Positions 53,181-64,000 of a stretch of 64,000 bases of DNA are shown here, one piece after another. Each line of letters begins with the position of its first letter. Position 1 is the stretch's first letter. This DNA is from Zhengitettix transpicula (lineage: Eukaryota > Arthropoda > Insecta > Orthoptera > Tetrigidae): assembly GCA_037074705.1 (NCBI GenBank), contig JAYJMR010000101.1, positions 1 through 64,000 on the forward strand. Reading direction: 5' to 3'. A program made the translations under genes and the position numbers. The notes below the pieces were generated by a model that was not told where the DNA came from, did not search any database, and was given only the letters and a program-made list of their open reading frames with translations.

Positions 53181-56100
53181 TACGATATATTAATTAATAT
53201 TAATAGATTAAGATTTTAGAAGTGCAGGTTTGAGTAATTTTCATAAAGTACGTATCATTTATTATGAAATAAGACTTTGTTATTTGAAGATTCTTGGTTG
53301 GTGAAATTCCAAACTTGTCGTCGAAACGTCGAAATATTACGATATATTAATTAATATTAATAGATTAAGATTTTAGAAGTGCAGGTTTGACTAATTTTTA
53401 TAAAGAACGTATCATTTATTATGAAATAAGACTTTGTTATTTGAAGATTCTCGGTTGGTGAAATTCAAAACTTGTCGTCGAAACGTCGAAATATTACGAT
53501 ATATTAATTAATATTAATAGATTAAGATTTTAGAAGTGCAGGTTTGAGTAATTTTTATAAAGAACGTATCATTTATTATGAAATAAGACTTTGTTATTTG
53601 AAGATTCTTGGTTGGTGAAATTCCAAACTTGTCGTCGAAACGCCGAAATATTGGGATATATTAATTAATATTAATGAATTAAGATTTTAGAAGTGCAGGT
53701 TTGAGTAATTTTCATAAAGTACGTATCATTTATTATGAAATTAGACTTTGTTATGTGAAGATTCTTGGTTGGTGAAATTCCAAACTTTTCGTCGAAACGT
53801 CGAAATATTGGGATAGATTAATTAATATTAATAGATTAAGATTTTAGAAGTGCAGGTTTGTCTAATTTTTATAAAGAACGAGTCATTTATTATGAAATAA
53901 GACTTTGTTATTTGAAGATTCTTGGTTGGTGAAATTCCAAACTTGTCGTCGAAACGTCGAAATATTGGGATATATTAATTAATATTAATGAATTAAGATT
54001 TAAGAAGTGCAGGTTTGAGTAATTTTCATAAAGAACGTATCGTTATTACGAAATAAGACTTTGTTATTTGAAGATTCTTGGTTGGTGAAATTCCAAACTT
54101 GTCGTCGAAACGTCGAAATATTACGATATATTAATTAATATTAATAGATTAAGATTTTAGAAGTGCAGGTTTGAGTAATTTTCATAAAGTACGTATCATT
54201 TATAATGAAATAAGACTTTGTTATTTGAAGATTCTTGGTTGGTGAAATTCCAAACTTTTCGTCGAAACGTCGAAATATTGGATATATTAATAAATATTAA
54301 TGAATTAAGATTTTAGAAGTGCAGGTTTGAGTAATTTTCATAAAGTATGATCATTTATTATGAAATAAGACTTTGTTATTTGAAGATTCTTGGTTGGTGA
54401 AATTCCAAACTTGTCGTCGAAACGTCGAAATATTGGGATATATTAATTATTATTAATAGATTAAGATTTTAGAAGTGCAGGTTTGAGTAATTTTATAAAG
54501 AACGAGTCATTTATTATGAAATAAGACTTTGTTCTTTGAAGATTCTTGGTTGGTGAAATTCCAAACTTGTCGTCGAAACGTCGAAATATTACGATATATT
54601 AATTAATATTAATAGATTAAGATTTTAGAAGTGCAGGTTTGAGTAATTTTCATAAAGTACGTATCATTTATTATGAAATAAGACTTTGTTATTTGAAGAT
54701 TCTTGGTTTGTGAAATTCCAAACTTGTCGTCGAAACGTCGAAATATTACGATATATTAATTAATATTAATAGATTAAGATTTTAGAAGTGCAGGTTTGAG
54801 TAATTTTTATAAAGAACGTATCATTTATTATGAAATAAGACTTTGTTATTTGAAGATTCTTGGTTGGTGAAATTCCAAACTTGTCGTCGAAACGTCGAAA
54901 TATTGGGATATATTAATTATTATTAATAGATTAAGATTTTAGAAGTGCAGGTTTGAGTAATTTTTATAAAGAACGAGTCATTTATTATGAAATAAGACTT
55001 TGTTGTTTGAAGATTCTTGGTTGGTGAAATTCCAAACTTGTCGTCGAAAAGGCAAAATATTACGATATATTAATTAATATTAATAGATTAAGATTTTAGA
55101 AGTGCAGGTTTGAGTAATTTTTATAAAGAACGTATCATTTATTATGAAATAAGACTTTGTTATTTGAAGATTCTTGGTTGGTGAAATTCCAAACTTGTCG
55201 TCGAAACGTCGAAATATTACGATATATTAATTAATATTAATAGATTAAGATTTTAGAAGTGCAGGTTTGAGTAATTTTCATAAAGTACGTATCATTTATT
55301 ATGAAATAAGACTTTGTTATTTGAAGATTCTTGGTTGGTGAAATTCCAAACTTGTCGTCGAAACGTCGAAATATTACGATATATTAATTAATATTAATAG
55401 ATTAAGATTTTAGAAGTGCAGGTTTGAGTAATTTTCAAAAAGTACGTATCATTTATTATGAAATAAGACTTTGTTATTTGAAGATTCTTGGTTGGTGAAA
55501 TTCCAAACTTGTCGTCGAAACGTCGAAATATTACGATATATTAATTAATATTAATAGATTAAGATTTTAGAAGTGCAGGTTTGACTAATTTTTTATAAAG
55601 AACGAGTCATTTATTATGAAATAAGACTTTGTTATTTGAAGATTCTTGGTTGGTGAAATTCCAAACTTGTCGTCGAAACGTCGAAATATTGGGATATATT
55701 AATTAATATTAATGAATTAAGATTTTAGAAGTGCAGGTTTGAGTAATTTTTATAAAGAACGAGTCATTTATTATGAAATAAGATTTTGTTATTTGAAGAT
55801 TCTTGGTTGGTGAAATTCAAAACTTGTCTTCGAACGTCGAAATATATGGATATATTAATTAATATTAATAGATTAAGATTTTAGAAGTGCAGGTTTGAGT
55901 AATTTTCATAAAGTACGTATCATTTATTATGAAATAAGACTTTGTTATTTGAAGATTATTGGTTGGTGAAATTCCAAACTTGTCGTCGAACGTCGAAATA
56001 TTGGGATATATTAATTATTATTAATAGATTAAGATTTTAGAAGTGCAGGTTTGAGTAATTTTTATAAAGAACGAGTCATTTATTATGAAATAAGATTTTG

Positions 56101-59040
56101 TTATTTGAAGATTCTTGGTTGGTGAAATTCCAAACTTGTCGTCGAAACGTCGAAATATTACGATATATTAATTAATATTAATAGATTAAGATTTTAGAAG
56201 TGCAGGTTTGAGTAATTTTCATAAAGTACGTATCATTTATTATGAAATAAGACTTTGTTATTTGAAGATTATTGGTTGGTGAAATTCCAAACTTGTCGTC
56301 GAAACGTCGAAATATTGGGATATATTAATTATTATTAATAGATTAAGATTTTAGAAGTGCAGGTTTGAGTAATTTTCTAAAGAACGAGTCATTTATTATG
56401 AAATAAGATTTTGTTATTTGAAGATTCTTTAGTTGGTGAAATTCCAAACTTGTCGTCGAAACGTCGAAATATTACGATATATTAATTAATATTAATAGAT
56501 TAAGATTTTAGAAGTGCAGGTTTGAGTAATTTTCATAAAGTACGTATCATTTATTATGAAATAAGACTTTGTTATTTGAAGATTCTTGGTTGGTGAAATT
56601 CCAAACTTGTCGTCGAAACGTCGAAATATTACGATATATTAATTAATATTAATAGATTAAGATTTTAGAAGTGCAGGTTTGAGTAATTTTAAAAAAGTTC
56701 GTATCATTTATTATGAAATAAGACTTTGTTATTTGAAGATTCTTGGTTGGTGAAATTCCAAACTTGTCGTCGAAACGTCGAAATATTACGATATATTAAT
56801 TAATATTAATAGATTAAGATTTTAGAAGTGCAGGTTTGACTAATTTTTTATAAAGAACGAGTCATTTATTATGAAATAAGACTTTGTTATTTGAAGATTC
56901 TTGGTAGGTGAAATTCCAAACTTGTCGTCGAAACGCCGAAATATTGGGATATATTAATTAATATTAATGAATTAAGATTTTAGAAGTGCAGGTTTGAGTA
57001 ATTTTTATAAAGAACGAGTCATTTATTATGAAATAAGACTTTGTTATTTGAAGATTCTTGGTTGGTGAAATTCCAAACTTGTCGTCAAAACGTCGAAATA
57101 TTGGGATATATTAATTATTATTAATAGATTAAGATTTTAGAAGTGCAGGTTTGAGTAATTTTTATAAAGAACGAGTAATTTATTATGAAATAAGACTTTG
57201 TTATTTGAAGATTCTTGGTTGGTGAAATTCCAAACTTGTCGTCGAAACGTCGAAATATTGGGATATATTAATTAATATTAATGAATTAAGATTTTAGAAG
57301 TGCAGGTTTGAGTAATTTTTATAAAGAACGTATCATTTATTATGAAATAAGACTTTGTTATTTGAAGATTCTTGGTTGGTGAAATTCCAAACTTGTCGTC
57401 GAAACGTCGAAATATTACGATATATCAATTAATATTAATAGATTAAGATTTTAGAAGTGCAGGTTTGAGTAATTTTTATAAAGAACGTATCATTTATTAT
57501 GAAATAAGACTTTGTTATTTAAGATTATTGGTTGGTGAAATTCCAAACTTGTCGTCGAAACGTCGAAATATTACGATATATTAATTAATATTAATAGATT
57601 AAGATTTTAGCAGTGCAGGTTTGAGTAATTTTTATAAAGAACGTATCATTTATTATGAAATAAGACTTTGTTATTTGAAGATTCTTGATTGGTGAAATTC
57701 CAAACTTGTCGTCGAAACGTCGAAATATTACGATATATTAATTAATATTAATAGAATAAGATTTTAGAAGTGCAGGTTTGACTAATTTTATAAAGAACGA
57801 GTCATTTATTATGAAATAAGACTTTGTTATTTGAAGATTCTTGGTTGGTGAAATTCCAAACTTGTCGTCGAAACGTCGAAATATTGGGATATATTAATTA
57901 ATATTAATAGATTAAGATTTTAGAAGTGCAGGTTTGAGTAATTTTTATAAAGAACGTATCATTTATTATGAAATAAGACTTTGTTATTTGAAGATTCTTG
58001 GTTGGTGAAATTCCAAACTTGTCGTCGAAACGTCGAAATATTACGATATATTAATTAATATTAATAGATTAAGATTTTAGAAGTGCAGGTTTGAGTAATT
58101 TTCATAAGTACGTATCATTTATTATGAAATAAGACTTTGTTATTTGAAGATTCTTGGTTGGTGAAATTCCAAACTTGTCGTCGAAACGTCGAAATATTAC
58201 GATATATTAATTAATATTAATAGATTAAGATTTTAGAAGTGCAGGTTTGAGTAATTTTTATAAAGAACGTATCATTTATTATGAAATAAGACTTTGTTAT
58301 TTGAAGATTCTTGGTTGGTAAATTCCAAACTTGTCGTCGAAACGTCGAAATATTACGATATATTAATTAATATTAATAGATTAAGATTTTAGAAGTGCAG
58401 GTTTGAGTAATTTTCATAAGTACGTATCATTTATTATGAAATAAGACTTTGTTATTAGAAGATTCTTGGTTGGTGAAATTCCAAACTTGTCGTCGAAACG
58501 TCGAAATATTGGGATATATTAATTAATATTAATAGATTAAGATTTAAGAAGTGCAGGTTTGAGTAATTTTATAAAGAACGTATCATTTATTATGAAATAA
58601 GACTTTGTTATTTGAAGATTATTGGTTGGTGAAATTCCAAACTTGTCGTCGAAACGTCGAAATATTACGATATATTAATAAATATTAATAGATTAAGATT
58701 TTAGAAGTGCAGGTTTGAGTAATTTTTATAAAGTACGTATCATTTATTATGAAATAAGACTTTGTTATTTGAAGATTCTTGGTTGGTGAAATTCCAAACT
58801 TGTCGTCGAAACGTCGAAATATTACGATATATTAATTAATATTAATAGATTAAGATTTTAGAAGTGCAGGTTTGAGTAATTTTTATAAAGAACGTATCAT
58901 TTATTATGAAATAAGACTTTGTTATTTGAAGATTCTTGGTTGGTGAAATTCCAAACTTGTCGTCGAAACGTCGAAATATTACGATATATTAATTAATATT
59001 AATAGATTAAGATTTTAGAAGTGCAGGTTTGAGTAATTTT
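53180..59040 (+). repeat. TA(49-50) / GTACG mixed block with 2- and 8-monomer repeats
   Basis: TGAAGA monomers dominate, many with C at 38, T at 45 (AAAGTACG) and TA at 49-50. GACTAATTTTTTAT at 55583 recurs at 56838, 1,255 bp later (eight monomers less 1 bp), preceded in both cases by a copy with an A-rich replacement of the CATAAAG region (near 55433 and 56687). CATAAGTACG, missing one A, occurs at 58103 and 58415, two monomers apart. ATTATTGG in place of ATTCTTGG occurs near 55957 and 56269, also two monomers apart. One copy near 54040 has lost a base in the CATTTATTATG stretch. Confidence 0.8.
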
Positions 59041-62000
59041 TATAAAGAACGAGTCATTTATTATGAAATAAGACTTTGTTATTTTTAGTTTCTTGGTTGG
59101 TGAAATTCCAAACTTGTCGTCGAAACGTCGAAATATTACGATATATTAATTAATATTAATGGATTAAGATTTTAGAAGTGCTGGTTTGAGTAATTTTTAT
59201 AAAGAACGAGTCATTTATTATGAAATAAGACTTTGTTATTTGAAGATTCTTGGTTGGTGAAATTCCAAACTTGTCGTCGAAACGTCGAAATATTGGGATA
59301 TATAATTTTATATTAATAGATTAAGATTTTAGGAGTGCAGGTTTGAGTAATTTTTATAAAGAACGAGTCATTTATTATTAAATAAGACTTTGTTATTTAT
59401 AGATTCTTGGTTGGTGAAATTCCAAACTTGTCGTCGAAACGTCGAAATATTCCGATATATTAATTAATATTAATAGATTAAGATTTTTAGAAGTGCAGTT
59501 TGAGTAATTTTTATAAAGAACGAGTCATTTATTATGAAATAAGACTTTGTTATTTATAGATTCTTCGTTGGTGAAATTCCAAACTTGTCGTCGAAACGTC
59601 GAAATATTACGATATATTAATTAATATTAATAGATTAACATTTTAGAAGTGCAGGTTGAGTAATTTATATAAAGAACGAGTCATTTATTATTAAATAAGA
59701 CTTTGTTATTTGAAGATTCTTGGTGGTGAAATTCCAAACTTGTCGTCGAAACGTCGAAATATTACGATATATTAATTAATATTAATAGATTAAGATTTAA
59801 GAAGTGCTTGTTTGAGTAATTTTTATAAAGAACGAGTCATTTATTATTAAATAAGACTTTGTTATTTGAAGATTCTTGGTTGGTGAAATTCCAAACTTGT
59901 CGTCGAAACGTCGAAATATTCCGATATATTAATTAATATTAATAGATTAAGATTTTAGAAGTGCTTGTTTGAGTAATTTTTATAAAGAACGAGTCATTTA
60001 TTATGAAATAAGACTTTGTTATTTATAGATTCTTTGTTGGTGAAATTCCAAACTTGTCGTCGAAACGTCGTAATATTGGGATATATTAATTAATATTAAT
60101 AGTTTAAGATTTTAGAAGTGCAGGTTTGAGTAATTTTTATAAAGAACGAATCATTTATTATTAAATAAGACTTTGTTATTTATAGATTCTTGGTTGGTGA
60201 AATTCCAAACTTGTCGTCGAAACGTCGAAATATTGGGATATATTAATTAATATTAATAGATTAAGATTTTAGAAGTGCAGGTTTGAGTAATTTTTATAAA
60301 GAACGAGTCATTTATTATTAAATAAGACTTTGTTATTTGAAGATTCTTGGTTGGTGAAATTCCAAACGTGTAGTCGAAACGTCGAAATATTCCGATATAT
60401 AATTAATATTAATAGATTAAGATTTTAGAAGTGCTTGTTTGAGTAATTTTTATAAAGATCGAATCATTTATTATTAAATAAGACTTTGTTATTTGAAGAT
60501 TCTTGGTTGGTGAAATTCCAAACTTGTCGTCGAAACGTCGAAATATTACGATATATTAATTAATAATAATTGATTAAGATTTTAGAAGTGCAGGTTTGAG
60601 TAATTTTTATAGAGAACGAATCATTATTATTAAATAAGACTTTGTTATTTGAAGATTCTTGGTTGGTGAAATTCCAAACTTGTCGTCGAAACGTCGAAAT
60701 ATTACGAAATATTAATTAATATTAATAGATTAGATTTTAGAAGTGCTGGTTTGAGTAATTTTTATGAAGAACGAGTCATTTATTATTAAATAAGACTTTG
60801 TTATTTGAAGATTCTTGGTTGGTGAAATTCCAACTTGTCGTCGAAACGTCGAAATATTACGATATATTAATTAATATTAATAGATTAAGATTTTTTAAGT
60901 GCAGGTTTGAGTAATTTTTATAAAGAACGAATCATTTATTATGAAATAAGACTTTGTTATTTTTAGTTTCTTGGTTGGTGAAATTCCAAACTTGTCGTCG
61001 AAACGTCGAAATATTACGATATATTAATTAATATTAATAGATTAAGATTTTAGAAGTGCAGGTTTGAGTAAATTTTATAAAGAACGAGTCATTTGTTATT
61101 AAATAAGACTTTGTTATTTGAAGATTCTTGGTTGGTGAAATTCCAAACTTGTCGTCGAAACGTCGAAATATTACGATGTATTAATTAATATTAATAGATT
61201 AAGATTTTAGAAGTGCAGGTTTGAGTAATTTTTATGAAGAACGAGTCATTTATTATTAATAAGACTTTGTTATTTGAAGATTCTTGGTTGGTGAAATTCC
61301 AAACTTGTCGTCGAAACGTCGAAATATTACGATATATTAATTAATATTAATAGATTAAGATTTTAGAAGTGCAGGTTTGAGTAATTTTTATAAAGAACGA
61401 ATCATTTATTATGAAATAAGACTTTGTTATTTTTAGATTCTTGGTTAGTGAAATTCCAAACTTGTCGTCGAAACGTCGAAATATTACGATATATAATTAA
61501 TATCAATAGATTAAGATTTTAGAAGTGCAGGTTTGAGTAATTTTTATAAAGAACGAGTCATTTATTATTAAATAAGACTTTGTATTTGAAGATTCTTGGT
61601 TGGTGAAATTCCAAACTTGTCGTCGAAACGTCGAAGTATTACGATATATTAATTAATATTAATAGATTAGGATTTTAGAAGTGCTGGTTTGAGTAATTTT
61701 TATAAAGAACGAGTCATTTATTATGAAATAAGACTTTGTTATTTGACGATTCTTGGTTGGTGAAATTCCAAACTTGTCGTCGAATCGTCGAAATATTACG
61801 ATATATTAATTAATATTAATAGATTAAGATTTTAGAAGTGCAGGTTTGAGTAATTTTTATAAAGAACGAGTCATTTATTATGAAATAAGACTTTGTTATT
61901 TGAAGATTCTTGGTTGGTGAAATTCCAAACTTGTCGTCGAAACGTCGAAATATTACGATATATTAATTAATATTAATAGATTAAGATTTAAAAGTGCTGG

Positions 62001-64000
62001 TTTGAGTAATTTTTATAAAGAACGGGTCATTTATTATGAAATAAGACTTTGTTATTTTTAGTTTCTTGGTTGGTGAAATTCCAAACTTGTCGTCGAAACG
62101 TCGAAATATTACGATATATTAATTAATATTAATAGATTAAGATTTTAGAAGTGCTGGTTTGAGTAATTTTTATAAAGAACAAGTCATTTATTATGAAATA
62201 AGACTTTGTTATTTGAAGATTCTTGGTTGGTGAAATTCCAAACTTGTCGTCGAAACGTCGAAGTATTACGATATATTAATTAATATTAATAGATTAAGAT
62301 TTTAGAAGTGCTGGTTTGAGTAATTTTTATAAAGAACGAGTCATTTATTATGAAAGAAGACTTTGTTATTTGACGATTCTTGGTTGGTGAAATTCCAAAC
62401 TTGTCGTCGAAACGTCGAAATATTACGATATATTAATTAATATTAATAGATTAAGATTTTAGAAGTGCTGGTTTGAGTAATTTTTATAAAGAACGAGTCA
62501 TTTATTATGAAATAAGACTTTGTTATTTGAAGATTCTTGGTTGGTGAAATTCCAAACTTGTCGTCGAAACGTCGAAATATTACGATATATTAATTAATAT
62601 TAATAGATTAAGATTTAGAAGTGCTGGTTTGAGTAATTTTATAAAGAACGAGTCATTTATTATGAAATAAGACTTTGTTATTTGAAGATTCTTGGTTGGT
62701 GAAATTCCAAACTTGTCGTCGAAACGTCGAAATATTGGGATATATTAATTATTATTAATAGATAAGATTTTAGAAGTGCTGGTTTGACTAATTTATATAA
62801 AGAACGTATCATTTATATGAAATAAGACTTTGTTATTTTAGTTTCTTGGTTGGTGAAATTCCAAACTTGTCGTCGAAACGTCGAAATATTACGATATATT
62901 AATTAATATTAATAGATAAGATTTTAGAAGTGCAGGTTTGAGTAATTTTTTATAAAGAACGAATCATTTATTATGAAATAAGACTTTGTTATTTTTAGAT
63001 TCTTGGTTGGTGAAATTCCAAACTTGTCGTCGAAACGTCGAAATATTACGATATATTAATTAATATCAATAGATTAAGATTTTAGAAGTGCAGGTTTGAG
63101 TAATTTTTATAAAGAACGAGTCATTTATTATTAAATAAGACTTTGTTATTTGAAGATTCTTGGTTGGTGAAATTCCAAACTTGTCGTCGAAACGTCGAAG
63201 TATTACGATATATTAATTAATATTAATAGATTAAGATTTTAGAAGTGCTTGTTTGAGTAATTTTTATAAAGATCGAATCATTTATTATTAAATAAGACTT
63301 TGTTATTTGAAGATTCTTGGTTGGTGAAATTCCAAACTTGTCGTCGAACGTCGAAATATTACGATATATTAATTAATAATAATTGATTAAGATTTTAGAA
63401 GTGCAGGTTTGAGTAATTTTTATAGAGAACGAATCATTTATTATTAAATAAGACTTTGTTATTTGAAGATTCTTGGTTGGTGCAATTCCAAACTTGTCGT
63501 CGAAACGTCGAAATATTACGATATATTAATTATTATTAATAGATTAAGATTTTAAAAGTGCTGGTTTGAGTAATTTTTATAAAGAACGAATCATTTATTA
63601 TTAAATAAGACTTTGTTATTTATAGATTCTTGTTGGTGAAATTCCAAACTTGTCGTCGAAACGTCGAAATATTGGGATATATTAATTAATATTAATAGAT
63701 TAAGATTTTAGAAGTGCAGGTTTGAGTAATTTTTATAAAGAACGAGTCATTTATTATTAAATAAGACTTTGTTATTTGAAGATTCTTGGTTGGTGAAATT
63801 CCAAACGTGTAGTCGAAACGTCGAAATATTCCGATATATTAATTAATATTAATAGATTAAGATTTTAGAAGTGCTTGTTTGAGTAATTTTTATAAAGATC
63901 GAATCATTTATTATTAAATAAGACTTTGTTATTTGAAGATTCTTGGTTGGTGAAATTCCAAACTTGTCGTCGAAACGTCGAAATATTACGATATATTAAT
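59040..64000 (+). repeat. Right end: most degenerate, indel-rich monomers
   Basis: Compared with 30-42 kb, copies here show many more single-base losses (for example near 59497, 59657, 59722, 60400, 60735, 61258, 61495, 61584, 62611, 62760, 62815 and 62920). Position 62 is often T, and CTTG at 21-24 and CCG at 135-137 appear. Repeats are still traceable: CGAAGTATT at 61632, 62259 and near 63197 with GACGATTC at 61745 and 62372 (627 bp, four monomers); TATCAAT at 61501 and 63064; TCCAAACGTG at 60361 and 63800 (3,439 bp); and TATAGAGAACG near 60608 and 63421. The window ends inside the last of these repeats. Confidence 0.82.
63854..64000 (+). repeat. Final partial monomer cut by the window end
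   Basis: This copy starts normally and is cut after 147 bases, inside the first AT palindrome. It carries the CTTG(21-24), GATCG and T62 variants and matches the copy starting near 60415, so the array continues beyond the window in the same orientation. Confidence 0.9.

Larger units (their letters stand above)
1..64000 (+). repeat. Satellite DNA array, 157-bp monomer, about 407 tandem copies
   Basis: The first monomer starts at base 1, the next at 158 and the next at 315, and the same unit recurs without a break to base 64000, where the array is cut inside a copy that starts near 63854. All copies are head to tail in one orientation. The reference unit has 41 G+C of 157 bases (28 G and 13 C), so it is AT-rich and strongly strand-asymmetric. 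Phase counting gives about 407 full units with a net loss of about 46 bp, so indels are rare. No non-satellite sequence interrupts the array and neither array edge lies in the window. On the plus strand the only regular ATG (positions 61-63 of the monomer) is followed by AAA and a stop. Such arrays normally form eukaryotic centromeric or pericentromeric heterochromatin; the chromosomal location here is inference. Confidence 0.98.

Noticed and set aside
1..64000. Protein-coding genes or a tandem-repeat protein
   Set aside because: 157 is not a multiple of three and each frame meets stops within every unit. The longest stop-free run I traced in the reference monomer is about 48 codons on the minus strand, without an in-frame ATG; plus-strand runs are about 25 codons. 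Any listed open frames are by-products of the repeat.
1..64000. CRISPR array
   Set aside because: The period is 157 bp and the whole unit is repeated; there are no unique spacers between short repeats.
1..64000. Long terminal repeats or internal repeats of a transposon
   Set aside because: No unit boundary, coding domain, primer-binding site or target-site duplication is seen; the repeat is continuous.
1..64000. Assignment to a species or a named satellite family
   Set aside because: The period and AT content fit many invertebrate and other eukaryotic satellites. I do not recognise the monomer, and a database search would be needed to name it.
1..64000. Bacterial or plasmid iteron/origin region
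   Set aside because: Iterons are about 20 bp in short clusters next to replication genes; a 64 kb array of 157-bp units without genes does not fit.
1..64000. Telomeric repeats or rDNA spacer
   Set aside because: No short G-rich telomere unit and no rRNA coding sequence occurs anywhere in the window.

Overview
The whole 64 kb window is one uninterrupted head-to-tail array of an AT-rich satellite DNA with a 157-bp repeat unit. I see no gene, RNA gene, transposon, CRISPR array or replication/partition locus. All monomers point the same way. About 407 complete copies plus a final partial copy of about 147 bp fit the window; the phase of the repeat slips by only about 46 bp over the full length, so almost every copy is 157 bp long. 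The reference monomer is about 26% G+C. Arrays like this are typical of eukaryotic centromeric, pericentromeric or other constitutive heterochromatin. Nothing here identifies the species; I did not recognise the monomer as a named family.

Layout. The copies fall into subfamilies marked by a few variable positions in the monomer (numbering from the first base of the window): 1-2, 22, 30, 38, 45, 49-50, 62, 81-86, 115-117 and 135-137. From about 1.3 to 24 kb the TTTAGT form at 81-86 dominates; from about 25 kb on the TGAAGA form dominates, with a TATAGA form recurring between about 45 and 52 kb and at the far right. Subfamilies are arranged in multi-monomer higher-order repeats. These include copies about 10.04 kb apart (2.5-6 kb and 12.5-16 kb), a 10-mer pair (4.2-7.3 kb), a 7-mer pair (6.7-8.9 kb), a 14-mer pair (9.23-13.62 kb), 20- to 23-mer blocks (15.2-30 kb), 14-, 9- and 23-mer repeats (30-37.3 kb), a 7-mer pair (39.4-41.7 kb), alternating dimers (43.5-45.2 kb), a 33-mer duplication enclosing a 13-mer pair (45-52.4 kb), and shorter 2- to 8-mer repeats to 59 kb. 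The last 5 kb have more single-base indels and less regular order.

How it hangs together. The pattern is what repeated unequal exchange or segmental amplification on a satellite would leave: small blocks were duplicated, then larger blocks containing them were duplicated again. Within the monomer, the stretch around positions 87-134 is far more constant than the flanking variable sites. It holds a CpG-rich tandem octamer, and next to it lie two overlapping AT-only palindromes. These are the best candidates for protein-binding or nucleosome-phasing elements, but the sequence alone does not show a function. I found no previously undescribed gene system; the interest lies in the array architecture.
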